Both the position numbers and the translations under genes were made by a program. Below the pieces are notes generated by a model. The model was not told the DNA's origin. It saw only the letters and a program-made list of their open reading frames with translations, and made no database searches. This document shows, in pieces, positions 54,793 to 62,639 of a DNA stretch of 64,000 nt (position 1 is its first letter; each line of letters opens with the position of its first letter). Origin of the DNA: Hydrogenovibrio halophilus DSM 15072 (GTDB lineage Bacteria; Pseudomonadota; Gammaproteobacteria; Thiomicrospirales; Thiomicrospiraceae); contig NZ_KB913033.1 in assembly GCF_000384235.1 (NCBI RefSeq), positions 1,061,164 through 1,125,163 on the forward strand. The letters run 5' to 3'.

Positions 54793-55091
54793 TGGGTGGC
54801 TGAAGTCTTGGAACGCGCTGGTTTTACCCTCTCTTTCCTCGGGTGTGGGATGTCGCCCTTCTTTTTTTATTAAGCTTTTCTGTCTGATTCTTTTCTGTTT
54901 TATGCTCTTTGACGGGTGGGTTTTTTGATCTGTGCCCGGTCCCCTTGCAGGCCTTCAAATCGTTGGTTTGAAAATGTGATCTTTTAAGGTGTTACACTGA
55001 AGGTCTGTTGTGACCGTCAATGAGCGGAACAGCATTGTTTTGTGCGTCAGCGTTTTCTCGATCAAGACAATCAGGAGTTCGTCACTGCATT
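54793..55091. other. 299-bp gap without a gene
   Basis: The first half is pyrimidine-rich on the plus strand with T-runs (54861-54867). A weak promoter-like pair (TTGAAA at 54968, TACACT at 54993, 19-bp spacing) lies before the metallopeptidase gene. No DnaA box or repeat copy is seen. Confidence 0.4.
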
Positions 55092-56057
55092 ATGAAAGCC
55101 TTTGCGAATCCGGTTGGTGCCGGCACCTTATGGTTTCACAGTCTGACAACGGCGGGCGGCACGCCGGTGGCTTACGACCCCCAGGCGCGGGCTTTTTTGC
55201 CCATGCGGCCTTTTTGTGCCAACCGTGAAATCATTGGTTGCAATTGGATTGCGCCCGAAGAAGGGGCTTTCTGTCGCGCCTGCGCCATGACGGCGCTGGC
55301 TCCGGACCCTGACATTCCCAACGCAATGGCCAATTGGGCGGAAACCGAAGCGGCCAAACGTTGGGTGATTGACAATCTGGGCCGCTGGCTCTGGTTCAGA
55401 CCGGAAGACCCCGGCACAAGACCGGCTTTTCACATGCTCGCCGACGGAAATACGATCGCGGGGATGGGGCATGGCGATGGCATCGTTACCATCAGTGTGA
55501 CCGAAGCAGACCCGGTGGTGCGAGTGACACGCAGAGAGGCTCTGGATGAGCCTTTTCGGACCATGATCGGGCACATGCGTCATGAAATTGCGCACATGCT
55601 TTGGTGGCGACTGAGTTTGCGTGAGGATTTTCTGATCGCTTTTCGTGAAATGTTTGGCGATGAGCGAACTGATTATATGTCCGCGCTTCAAAAACACTAC
55701 GGGCAAGGCCCACCCCAGGATTGGGAGTTGTTTTACCTCACTTCCTACGCCTCTTCCCACCCGCACGAAGACTGGGCAGAAACAGCCGCACATCTTCTGC
55801 ATCTAACCGACATCACAGACAGTGCGGTGGCCACCGACCTGATGTCCCCCGAAATGCCCGGCCATCACTGGGATCCCTACTCAGAGCCAGATACTGAAAG
55901 GCTGGTCCATGTCGCCGCCACGCTCGCAACTCGGATCAACCACATCAACCGTTCTATGGGATTGTCGGACATTTACCCCTTTGTGCTTTCAGAGGCGGCC
56001 CACCGTAAGCTTGCGTTTGTGCACGGTTGGTTGCGTCGAGGCGCTCAAGGGCTTTGA
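55092..56057 (+). CDS. Zinc-ribbon M-type metallopeptidase
   Basis: A 321-residue protein with a zinc-ribbon-like N-terminus (Cys at 42, 50, 61 and 64; RPFCANR and FCRACAM) and a metallopeptidase core with HEIAH at 164-168 in MIGHMRHEIAHMLWW. A later EDWAETAAHLLHL segment may supply the third ligand. It matches the 'putative zinc-binding metallopeptidase' (Peptidase_Mx) type, often encoded beside ATP-grasp ligases. No signal peptide is seen, so it should act in the cytoplasm. The ATG at 55092 is preferred; the frame starts at 55020 but begins without conserved sequence. Confidence 0.82.
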   Translation: MKAFANPVGAGTLWFHSLTTAGGTPVAYDPQARAFLPMRPFCANREIIGCNWIAPEEGAFCRACAMTALAPDPDIPNAMANWAETEAAKRWVIDNLGRWLWFRPEDPGTRPAFHMLADGNTIAGMGHGDGIVTISVTEADPVVRVTRREALDEPFRTMIGHMRHEIAHMLWWRLSLREDFLIAFREMFGDERTDYMSALQKHYGQGPPQDWELFYLTSYASSHPHEDWAETAAHLLHLTDITDSAVATDLMSPEMPGHHWDPYSEPDTERLVHVAATLATRINHINRSMGLSDIYPFVLSEAAHRKLAFVHGWLRRGAQGL

Positions 56058-56133
56058 GCACATTATCCAGCACGCTTTCTCAATGCCATCAGTGTTTTTT
56101 GCGCGCGCTTCACTTACCAGGAGGATCATTAAG

Positions 56134-57456
56134 ATGTCGAACTCATCAAAATTGAAAATGTCACAAGAAGCCTTGCCCCAAAACGTCATGTCTTGGCGCG
56201 ATCCAAAAATGGATTCGGTAAAAGGGACCGAAACCCCCAAGGATCCGAACAAAGGGTACATCGCTCTTTTAGGGTGGAGCCTCAACGCCATCAAAGCCGC
56301 GCAAAAGTTTGATCGCCGTTATGTTGTGGTTGCCCCGGAATGGGCGGAGGATTTTTGTACCGCAAACAATATCCCTTATATGGCCTGGGATTTTCTCCGC
56401 TTGAATGAAAGGTCGGTGGAGATTGCCCAAAAGCTCAAAGCAGAAGGCGTCGATGTGGCCATTCCGCTTTTCGAAGAAACCGTGGAATGGTCGGGTGCGA
56501 TCAATTCCGTCCTGCTCGATAACCCGCGCATGTTTGGGCAGTCGATTCTCTTCCGCGACAAAGCGCTGATGAAGCGTCGTGCCCAGCTTGGCGGGATTCG
56601 AGTCGGGATCTTTGAGGAAGCCCACGAGAAAGAAGACGTGGTCCGCTTTATGAAGCGTGTCAACCAGACGCTGCTCAAGCTTGATGGTGATCCGGACGAT
56701 CCGATTCACGTCAAAGCCTTCGACAAAGCCGGTTGTTTGGGTCACAGGATGATCCGTACGTTGGAAGAAATTGATCTGATTCCGGATGAAGAATACCCTT
56801 TGCTGATGGAAAGCCACCTGGATGGCTGGGAATTTGCGGTCGAGGCCTGGATTCACGACGGCAAAATCCAGTTTCTCAATATCTCCGAGTATGTGACGCT
56901 GGGTTACTCGGTATTTGTGCCCGCCACCAAAGAGCTGGAGAGCTGGCGTAATGCGATTACCCAGCAGATCGAGAAGCTGATCAAGACGTTTGATATTAAG
57001 TTTGGTTTGATCCACCCAGAGTACTTCGTCACCGCTGACGGCGAAATGTATTTCGGCGAAGTCGCCTATCGCCCGCCCGGGTTTAAGGCGTTTGAATTGA
57101 TTGAACGGGCTTACGGCTTCAGTGCTTACCAGGCTTCCATGCTGGTGTTTGACCCCAAGAGCACCAAAGAAGAAGTGGCGGCCTTCTTCCCGCGCGAAGT
57201 GGTGGATGCGAAAGGCTATGCCGGTTGTTTTGGTGTCTATCCACGCCGTCGCGTGGTCAGCAAGCTGGAAATGCCCAAGGAGTGTGTGGATCACCCTTAT
57301 TTTGAATCACACGAACTGGTCGCGCCAGCAGAAGAGACCGTGCCTGATCGGTCGGCTTTCGGCACCCACTGGGGGCTGGTTTTCTTCTTTGGTGACGATC
57401 CCATCAAAATGCGTGACCTGTTGAAAGCTCAGGAAGACTTGGACTTCTACGTTTAG
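56134..57456 (+). CDS. ATP-grasp ligase
   Basis: A 440-residue ATP-grasp enzyme. After a leader of about 45 residues, YIALLGWSLNAIKAAQKF begins the pre-ATP-grasp domain, followed by the ATP-grasp fold: RDKALMKRRAQLGGIR, SHLDGWEFAVEAWIHDG and the metal-binding GEMYFGEVAYRPPGF. Such enzymes join a carboxylate to an amine or thiol through an acyl-phosphate. The substrate is unknown. AGGAGG lies 10 bp before the ATG at 56134. It follows the metallopeptidase gene by 76 bp on the same strand. This resembles amino-acid ligases rather than any housekeeping ATP-grasp. Confidence 0.87.
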   Translation: MSNSSKLKMSQEALPQNVMSWRDPKMDSVKGTETPKDPNKGYIALLGWSLNAIKAAQKFDRRYVVVAPEWAEDFCTANNIPYMAWDFLRLNERSVEIAQKLKAEGVDVAIPLFEETVEWSGAINSVLLDNPRMFGQSILFRDKALMKRRAQLGGIRVGIFEEAHEKEDVVRFMKRVNQTLLKLDGDPDDPIHVKAFDKAGCLGHRMIRTLEEIDLIPDEEYPLLMESHLDGWEFAVEAWIHDGKIQFLNISEYVTLGYSVFVPATKELESWRNAITQQIEKLIKTFDIKFGLIHPEYFVTADGEMYFGEVAYRPPGFKAFELIERAYGFSAYQASMLVFDPKSTKEEVAAFFPREVVDAKGYAGCFGVYPRRRVVSKLEMPKECVDHPYFESHELVAPAEETVPDRSAFGTHWGLVFFFGDDPIKMRDLLKAQEDLDFYV

Positions 57457-57500
57457 CGTAGAGAATGAAGAACGTTTTGGGCTAGCTTTGGAACGATCAT

Positions 57501-57520
57501 AACGGGCTTTAAGGCCCGTT
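57501..57520 (+). terminator. Hairpin after the ATP-grasp gene
   Basis: AACGGGC / GCCCGTT stem with a six-base loop, followed by only a few T (TTCT), so a weak or attenuating terminator. Confidence 0.45.
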
Positions 57521-57645
57521 TCTATGAATGCAAAGCGCTGCTTAGACAGGAAGCTTAAGCTCGAAGCGTCCATGTTTTTCATTCATTGCGAGATGAAACA
57601 GACATAATACCAGGCGTTATATTCACAGTTTAGAAGAGATTGCCA

Positions 57646-59643
57646 ATGACCACGGATAACGTGCACGTGAACGGTGCCCAGGTTCAAGCCATGGAAGACG
57701 CACTGACCGCAGCGATCGCAAAATTGCAGCATGCCACCGGTTTTGCCAAAGTGACTCATCAGTCAGAGGTGCTGGAAATGGCGGCTTGGGTGATGCAGCA
57801 ACCCGAAGGGGTGCCGGCACTTTATCGGCTGGCACCGGCTATGGATGCAGCGGGCCTGTTTGAAGGAACGGACTGGGCAGAGCCGGAGCGATTGCAACCA
57901 GGCCTGGTGGTCAGTACCTTGCAGACAGGGGCCAAAGAGACGGTGGTGCTGGATGCGTTAAGCCATCTGCGATTGCTGGCCATTGTTGAAGGCGTGCATC
58001 GTCACCCAGGCATCTCTGCCGAGCAGGCCGAGAAGTTCCTGACGCAGGTGTTGGCACTCAACGTCAACCAGCTGTTTGGCGCAGCAGATGAAACGATGCG
58101 TGTGCGTTTGGGCGATCTGGGTGCGGTCGTCAATCAGGTATTTCAGTTTTTGTTGAGTCACATCGGCTTTGAGAACATTCTGGGGCGTTTGATCGATGAA
58201 ATATGGCGCATTCTTGCTCAGCGCCCCATTCAAACCGCGCACATCAAGATGATGGTGACGCAAGTTTCCATTACTCTGGCGCAGGGCGCAGGGGATATTG
58301 GCGAAGTCCGGCTGGGGGCCGACCGCTTGACCAGCGCGTTGTTTGGGCCAACCCAAGGCTGTCTTGACGATCCGGGGATTGAGGCTTACCTGGGACGTCT
58401 GGCGTCCATGGATTTGCCAAGCCTGCAGCAGGAAGCCAGTGGCTTTGCCCGGGCCATGCACGATGTGGGTCTGGTGTCGGATTACCATGCCATCTTTTTG
58501 CGCTTTGCATTGCAAAATGATCGCCAACTCATTGCCGATGCGCTTGGCCTCAGCAGCACCGGGATGGATGCGATTCGCAGTTATCAGGCTCTGGTTTACC
58601 AGCTGATCGATGAAGCGATTTATCCGGAAACGGCACAGGCCGTTTATGGTCTGGCCATGCTGCTGGAGCGGGGCATTCTCTATTCGTCTCCGATTGCGCC
58701 GGCTCTTTGGCGCCAGATTGGGCTGGAGTTGAGCGAGCCGACAAGCCGCCTCTTGAAATCCGTGTTTGGCGAGGCAAAACCTCCGCGTGTGCATCTGCTG
58801 GCCGGGGTGGTTTCGCTGATTGGTCAGCCCCTGGGGGTTGGACAGGGCAATAACCCAACCTGTCAGTCGGCACGTGCCATCTCAATGTGGTCCTATAATG
58901 ACCCGGATTATTTGTTGCACTTGATTGCCCAGGCGGCTCGGTTTGATGGTCTGTCCATGCATTTTGAAGGCAGGCTGATTGCCTCGGCGGAATTGGCCGA
59001 TCACTCGGGGCCAATGCTGTCACTGGACACCGATCCGGTCTCCGTTGTTTTGGTGCCCCATCTTGATCGTGTGTACAACGAAATGGGACGCCTGTGTATT
59101 GGGCGGGGCGAAGATCCGCATCGTTGGATCAATCCCGAATTTCATGGCTGGTGGGTCGGGCGCGAATTCTGGATTGCGGTCGACATCGCCACCGGTCAAC
59201 TGTGTGATTATCACCAATACCTCAGCGCGTTCTATACTTATTATCATCCCTACTACAATGGCAACCAGCCGCTGATACACCCTCAGCCAGCGGGGATTGC
59301 GATCACCGACAGCAGCGCCCGATTTGTGGGCTGGCACGCCATCACCCTCATTCGGGTGTCGTTGGATCAGGAAGAAGTCATGCGTGTGTATTTCTTTAAC
59401 CCGAACAATGACAGCGGACAGGACTGGGGCAATGGCGTGATGGTGTCTACCCAGGGACATGGCGAGCGTTTCGGTGAAGCTTCTTTGCCTTTTGCGCAAC
59501 TGGCTTCGCGCTTATACATTTTTCATGCGGATCCTTCGGTGGTCCACAGCCAGCTGGCCCCCCCTGATGAAGAGATTCAACAAATCAAAGCCCTGGCCGT
59601 AAACAGTTGGGCGGCGGATCGCACTTCGGTTGAGGGGGGCTAG
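57646..59643 (+). CDS. Large papain-like cysteine-peptidase protein
   Basis: A 665-residue protein I cannot place in a named family. The C-terminal 280 residues look like a papain/transglutaminase-fold domain: Cys406 in NNPTCQSARAISMWSY, His564 in FVGWHAITLIRVSL and Asn585 in YFFNPNNDSGQDWG would make a Cys-His-Asn triad. The N-terminal 400 residues are mostly helical, with no motif that I recognise. No signal peptide is seen. A perfect palindrome (57897-57908) encodes Q-P-G-L-V-V near residue 85. The ATG at 57646 is used. It follows the ATP-grasp gene after a hairpin and may be part of the same system. Confidence 0.7.
   Translation: MTTDNVHVNGAQVQAMEDALTAAIAKLQHATGFAKVTHQSEVLEMAAWVMQQPEGVPALYRLAPAMDAAGLFEGTDWAEPERLQPGLVVSTLQTGAKETVVLDALSHLRLLAIVEGVHRHPGISAEQAEKFLTQVLALNVNQLFGAADETMRVRLGDLGAVVNQVFQFLLSHIGFENILGRLIDEIWRILAQRPIQTAHIKMMVTQVSITLAQGAGDIGEVRLGADRLTSALFGPTQGCLDDPGIEAYLGRLASMDLPSLQQEASGFARAMHDVGLVSDYHAIFLRFALQNDRQLIADALGLSSTGMDAIRSYQALVYQLIDEAIYPETAQAVYGLAMLLERGILYSSPIAPALWRQIGLELSEPTSRLLKSVFGEAKPPRVHLLAGVVSLIGQPLGVGQGNNPTCQSARAISMWSYNDPDYLLHLIAQAARFDGLSMHFEGRLIASAELADHSGPMLSLDTDPVSVVLVPHLDRVYNEMGRLCIGRGEDPHRWINPEFHGWWVGREFWIAVDIATGQLCDYHQYLSAFYTYYHPYYNGNQPLIHPQPAGIAITDSSARFVGWHAITLIRVSLDQEEVMRVYFFNPNNDSGQDWGNGVMVSTQGHGERFGEASLPFAQLASRLYIFHADPSVVHSQLAPPDEEIQQIKALAVNSWAADRTSVEGG
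57897..57908. repeat. Dispersed palindrome ACCAGGCCTGGT
   Basis: A perfect copy in the N-terminal region of the cysteine-peptidase-like gene, read Q-P-G-L-V-V, without the usual A/T-run flanks. Confidence 0.88.
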
Positions 59644-59714
59644 ATTTTATTATGGTTCTGAGTGGGTTGAATGGTTCGAACACACCCCTGAGAGCCAAGC
59701 CAGGATGAAAAATC

Positions 59715-59726
59715 ACCAGGCCTGGT
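59715..59726. repeat. Dispersed palindrome ACCAGGCCTGGT
   Basis: A perfect copy extended to ATCACCAGGCCTGGTGAT, 72 bp after the cysteine-peptidase-like gene and just upstream of the rpmH promoter; it may end transcription from the left. Confidence 0.9.
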
Positions 59727-59735
59727 GATAAAGTC

Positions 59736-59764
59736 TTGTTTTAGCGTGGCTTATTCCTTATAAT
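59736..59764 (+). promoter_or_regulatory. Sigma70 promoter of rpmH
   Basis: TTGTTT (59736-59741) and a perfect TATAAT (59759-59764) with a 17-bp spacer, about 100 bp before the rpmH start. Confidence 0.7.
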
Positions 59765-59866
59765 GCTGCGTTCTTTAGCACATTCCAGAAAAACGGCGGA
59801 CGGCAACAAGAATGTCCGACCGGTTTTCTGCGCTTCAATCTGGTTACAGCAACAAGGAATTCAATC

Positions 59867-60001
59867 ATGAAACGTACATTTCAACCCAGCGTTCTAAAGC
59901 GTGCCCGCACTCATGGTTTCCGTGCCCGTATGGCGACCAAGAACGGTCGTAAAATCATTGCCGCACGTCGTGCCAAAGGCCGCAAGCGTCTGACGCCTTA
60001 A
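59867..60001 (+). CDS. rpmH: 50S ribosomal protein L34
   Basis: A 44-residue L34, [20 protein letters not shown] at the start and [11 protein letters not shown] at the end, very basic as expected. It is too short for routine ORF listing but unmistakable. It is part of the 50S subunit. AAGGAA lies upstream. It is followed 14 bp later by rnpA in the standard order. Confidence 0.98.
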   Translation: MKRTFQPSVLKRARTHGFRARMATKNGRKIIAARRAKGRKRLTP

Positions 60002-60015
60002 TCTTTCCGGCCGGT

Positions 60016-60501
60016 TTGAATTCATTGGCTGCTTCAGACAATGAAACGCGACCCCGCGCCACCGATTCCGGTGTGTCGTCCCAGGCCGTCTGGCCAGAGA
60101 CACCGGAACTTTCCAGCAATGCCTTCCCCAAAACCTTTCGCCTGACGACGCCGGCCGATTACCGTGCGGTGTTTGCCGATGCCACCAAATTTGCCAATCG
60201 ACACTGGACACTGATTGTCCGTCCCAATGCCTGTGCTTACCCGCGTCTGGGCTTGGCGCTGTCCAAAAAGCAGTTGCCCAAAGCCGTGTGCCGTAACCGG
60301 GCAAAAAGATTGGCCCGTGAGGCATTTCGTCAACAAAAAACCGCTTTGAGCGGGTATGATATTGTGGTTTTGGGTCGGCGCGGCATGACAGAAGTCGACA
60401 ACGCGACCCTGAGACAGAGTTTTGAACATCTGGTGCGCAAAATCCGGCGCAGTGGCCTGAAAGACGCCGCACCTGTCAAACAATCGAACCCGATGGAATA
60501 A
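60016..60501 (+). CDS. rnpA: Ribonuclease P protein component
   Basis: The open frame gives 161 residues. The conserved RnpA part starts at FPKTFRLTTPADYRAVF (about residue 37) and includes RLGLALSKKQLPKAVCRNRAKRLAREAFR, the RNR motif that contacts pre-tRNA. It assists the RNA subunit in 5' maturation of tRNA. The first 36 residues are polar and not conserved; the start may be TTG at 60016 or GTG at 60073. The usual short yidD gene, often found between rnpA and yidC, is not present; yidC follows 18 bp later. Confidence 0.92.
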   Translation: MNSLAASDNETRPRATDSGVSSQAVWPETPELSSNAFPKTFRLTTPADYRAVFADATKFANRHWTLIVRPNACAYPRLGLALSKKQLPKAVCRNRAKRLAREAFRQQKTALSGYDIVVLGRRGMTEVDNATLRQSFEHLVRKIRRSGLKDAAPVKQSNPME

Positions 60502-60519
60502 CACCCAGGAAATAACCGC

Positions 60520-62214
60520 ATGAATATGAGAACCTTTTGGTGGCTTGCGCTCGCTTTTACCCTGTTGTGGCTATGGATGGAATGGGCCAAGTTTCAGCAT
60601 GCCCAAAGTCTGCCAACCCAGACGCAGAGCCAGTCGCAAACCACTCAGGCACAGGCCGATTCGCCAGACGCTCCTCAGGGATCGGCGTCAACGGATGCGC
60701 CGCTGGATGTGCCTACGGCCAATGATCAGGCCACCGATCAGCCGCAGGACGTGCCCACGGCTCAGGAAGAAATTGCCAAGGCCCAGCGTATCCATGTCAA
60801 AACCGATGTGCTGGATCTGACTCTGGATACCCAGGGTGGGGACATTCGAGAAGTGTTTCTGCAGGAGTATGCGGCTTCCAATGACCGCGACAAGCCGTTC
60901 CAGCTGATGGGCGATTCCGGGCAAATGATGTATGTGGCCCAGAACGGTCTGGCCACGCAATCGGGTGCCAATCTGCCCGCGCCGACCCACCGTTCGGTCT
61001 ATCAGGCCAAGCAGACCCGTTACGAGATGCAGGGCGATTCGCTCGATGTGCCCATGACGTGGGAGCAGGACGGGATCAAAGTCACCAAAACCTACCATTT
61101 CACCCGTGGCGAATATGTGGTGGACGTCAGTTATCAGGTTGAAAACAACTCTCAGCAGGAATGGGCCGGCAGCCTCTATTCTCAGCTCAAACGCAACAAA
61201 TACGACCCGGATCACAGTGCCTTGATGTACACCTACACCGGCCCGGCCTTGTACGACGGCAATGCCGAAGACCGGTTTGTGAAGCATTCGTTTGACGATC
61301 TGGAAAGCGCGAAAATCGAAGGCAAACAAGTCAACGGTGGCTGGGCCGCCATGATTCAGCATTATTTCATGTCTGCCGTGATTCCGGATCAGGACGCGCA
61401 GAACCGCTTTTTCGCCAAGCCGGTGGGCAATGGCGAATACGTGGCCGGTGTGGTCGAACCCATGTCCAAACTGGCACCGGGCGAGACGGCCACTCTGAAC
61501 ACCGAGCTTTATATGGGGCCGATCATCCAAAAACGTCTGGAAGACATTGCGCCGGGCCTGGAAATGACGGTGGACTATGGCATCTTTACCCTGATTTCCG
61601 AGCCGATTTTCTGGGTGCTGGACAAAATCCACTCGCTGGTCGGCAACTGGGGTTGGTCGATCATTATCCTGACCATTCTGATCAAGCTGCTGTTTTACAA
61701 GCTGTCGGAAACCTCGTACCGCTCGATGGCCAAGCTGAAAAAATTCCAGCCCAAGCTCAAGCAGCTGAAAGAAAACTACGGCGACGACAAAGCGCTGTTC
61801 CAGCAGAAAATGATGAAGCTCTACAAGGAAGAGAAAATCAATCCGCTGGGCGGCTGTCTGCCGATTCTGGTGCAGATGCCGGTGTTCATCGCACTCTACT
61901 GGGTACTGCTGTATTCGGCGGAAATGCGTCAGGCTCCGTGGATTCTGTGGATCGATGACCTGTCCACCAAAGATCCCTACTTTATCCTGCCGATCCTGAT
62001 GGGGATTTCCATGTGGGTGCAGCAAAAACTGAATCCGTCGGCGATGATGGACGAAATGCAGCAGAAGGTGATGAAAGCCCTGCCGTTCATTTTCACCGTC
62101 TTCTTTATGTTCTTCCCCGCCGGTCTGGTTCTGTACTGGGTGGTGAACAACATCCTGTCGGTGGCGCAGCAGTGGTACATCACCCGCAAGATCGAAGCCG
62201 GCGAAGAAAAATAG
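60520..62214 (+). CDS. yidC: Membrane protein insertase YidC
   Basis: A 564-residue insertase with one N-terminal helix, a large periplasmic domain (about 60-340) and five helices in the conserved C-terminal region (KLLFYKLSETSYRSMAKLKK, GCLPILVQMPVFIALYWVL). It inserts membrane proteins with or without SecYEG. A Gln/Asp/Pro-rich linker follows the first helix. It is in the standard rpmH-rnpA-yidC order. Confidence 0.97.
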   Translation: MNMRTFWWLALAFTLLWLWMEWAKFQHAQSLPTQTQSQSQTTQAQADSPDAPQGSASTDAPLDVPTANDQATDQPQDVPTAQEEIAKAQRIHVKTDVLDLTLDTQGGDIREVFLQEYAASNDRDKPFQLMGDSGQMMYVAQNGLATQSGANLPAPTHRSVYQAKQTRYEMQGDSLDVPMTWEQDGIKVTKTYHFTRGEYVVDVSYQVENNSQQEWAGSLYSQLKRNKYDPDHSALMYTYTGPALYDGNAEDRFVKHSFDDLESAKIEGKQVNGGWAAMIQHYFMSAVIPDQDAQNRFFAKPVGNGEYVAGVVEPMSKLAPGETATLNTELYMGPIIQKRLEDIAPGLEMTVDYGIFTLISEPIFWVLDKIHSLVGNWGWSIIILTILIKLLFYKLSETSYRSMAKLKKFQPKLKQLKENYGDDKALFQQKMMKLYKEEKINPLGGCLPILVQMPVFIALYWVLLYSAEMRQAPWILWIDDLSTKDPYFILPILMGISMWVQQKLNPSAMMDEMQQKVMKALPFIFTVFFMFFPAGLVLYWVVNNILSVAQQWYITRKIEAGEEK

Positions 62215-62224
62215 AGGATTTGCG

Positions 62225-62566
62225 ATGCAACTGACTTACGAGAAACCCGGAAAAGACCACCCGATGTTCGGTCGGGTGGATTTCATTGTCGCCGATGGCA
62301 CCACGCCGCTTTGCTACAAGGTCGGTGACCATTATCTGCCACTGGAAACCTCTGCCGGGAGCACCAGCGCCGCGCAGGATTCCGCCAAGGCCGCCGAGTC
62401 GGTCAAAACGCGGGATCTGTTTGTGCTGTCGTTCAAGATCAATGACGAAGACGAGGAAATGACCTTTACCTCGAAAAAGAAGCTCGACAAAGCCCGCGAC
62501 GCCCTGAGCGCCAAGCCGTTTGTCAGTGACTTTGACGTCAAAACCTATCGCGTGCTGGCGGAGTAG
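62225..62566 (+). CDS. Small conserved-looking protein, unknown function
   Basis: A 113-residue acidic protein. The first half has beta-strand-like VDFIVADGTTPLCYKVGDHY; the end has DEEMTFTSKKKLDKARDALS and FDVKTYRVLAE. It lies between yidC and mnmE, 10 bp after the former, with GAGGATTTGCG before the ATG. No domain is recognised. Its codon use matches its neighbours, so it is probably real. It may be co-transcribed with yidC and ends before an intrinsic terminator. Confidence 0.7.
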   Translation: MQLTYEKPGKDHPMFGRVDFIVADGTTPLCYKVGDHYLPLETSAGSTSAAQDSAKAAESVKTRDLFVLSFKINDEDEEMTFTSKKKLDKARDALSAKPFVSDFDVKTYRVLAE

Positions 62567-62593
62567 GCATGAGCCTGGCCAAGCGCATTGATC

Positions 62594-62616
62594 AACGCCC
62601 GTTACGGGCGTTTTTT
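62594..62616 (+). terminator. Rho-independent terminator before mnmE
   Basis: AACGCCCG / CGGGCGTT stem with a three-base loop followed by a T-run, 27 bp after the small gene. It ends the rpmH-yidC unit. Confidence 0.85.
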
Positions 62617-62639
62617 GTCTCTGTCACCGGCGGTCCGGC

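Noticed and set aside
55020-55091. The upstream extension of the metallopeptidase frame from 55020.
   Set aside because: It encodes no recognisable sequence, and the ATG at 55092 begins the conserved-looking part.
59644-59866. The gap before rpmH as oriC.
   Set aside because: No DnaA-box match seen; it holds a palindrome copy and the rpmH promoter only.
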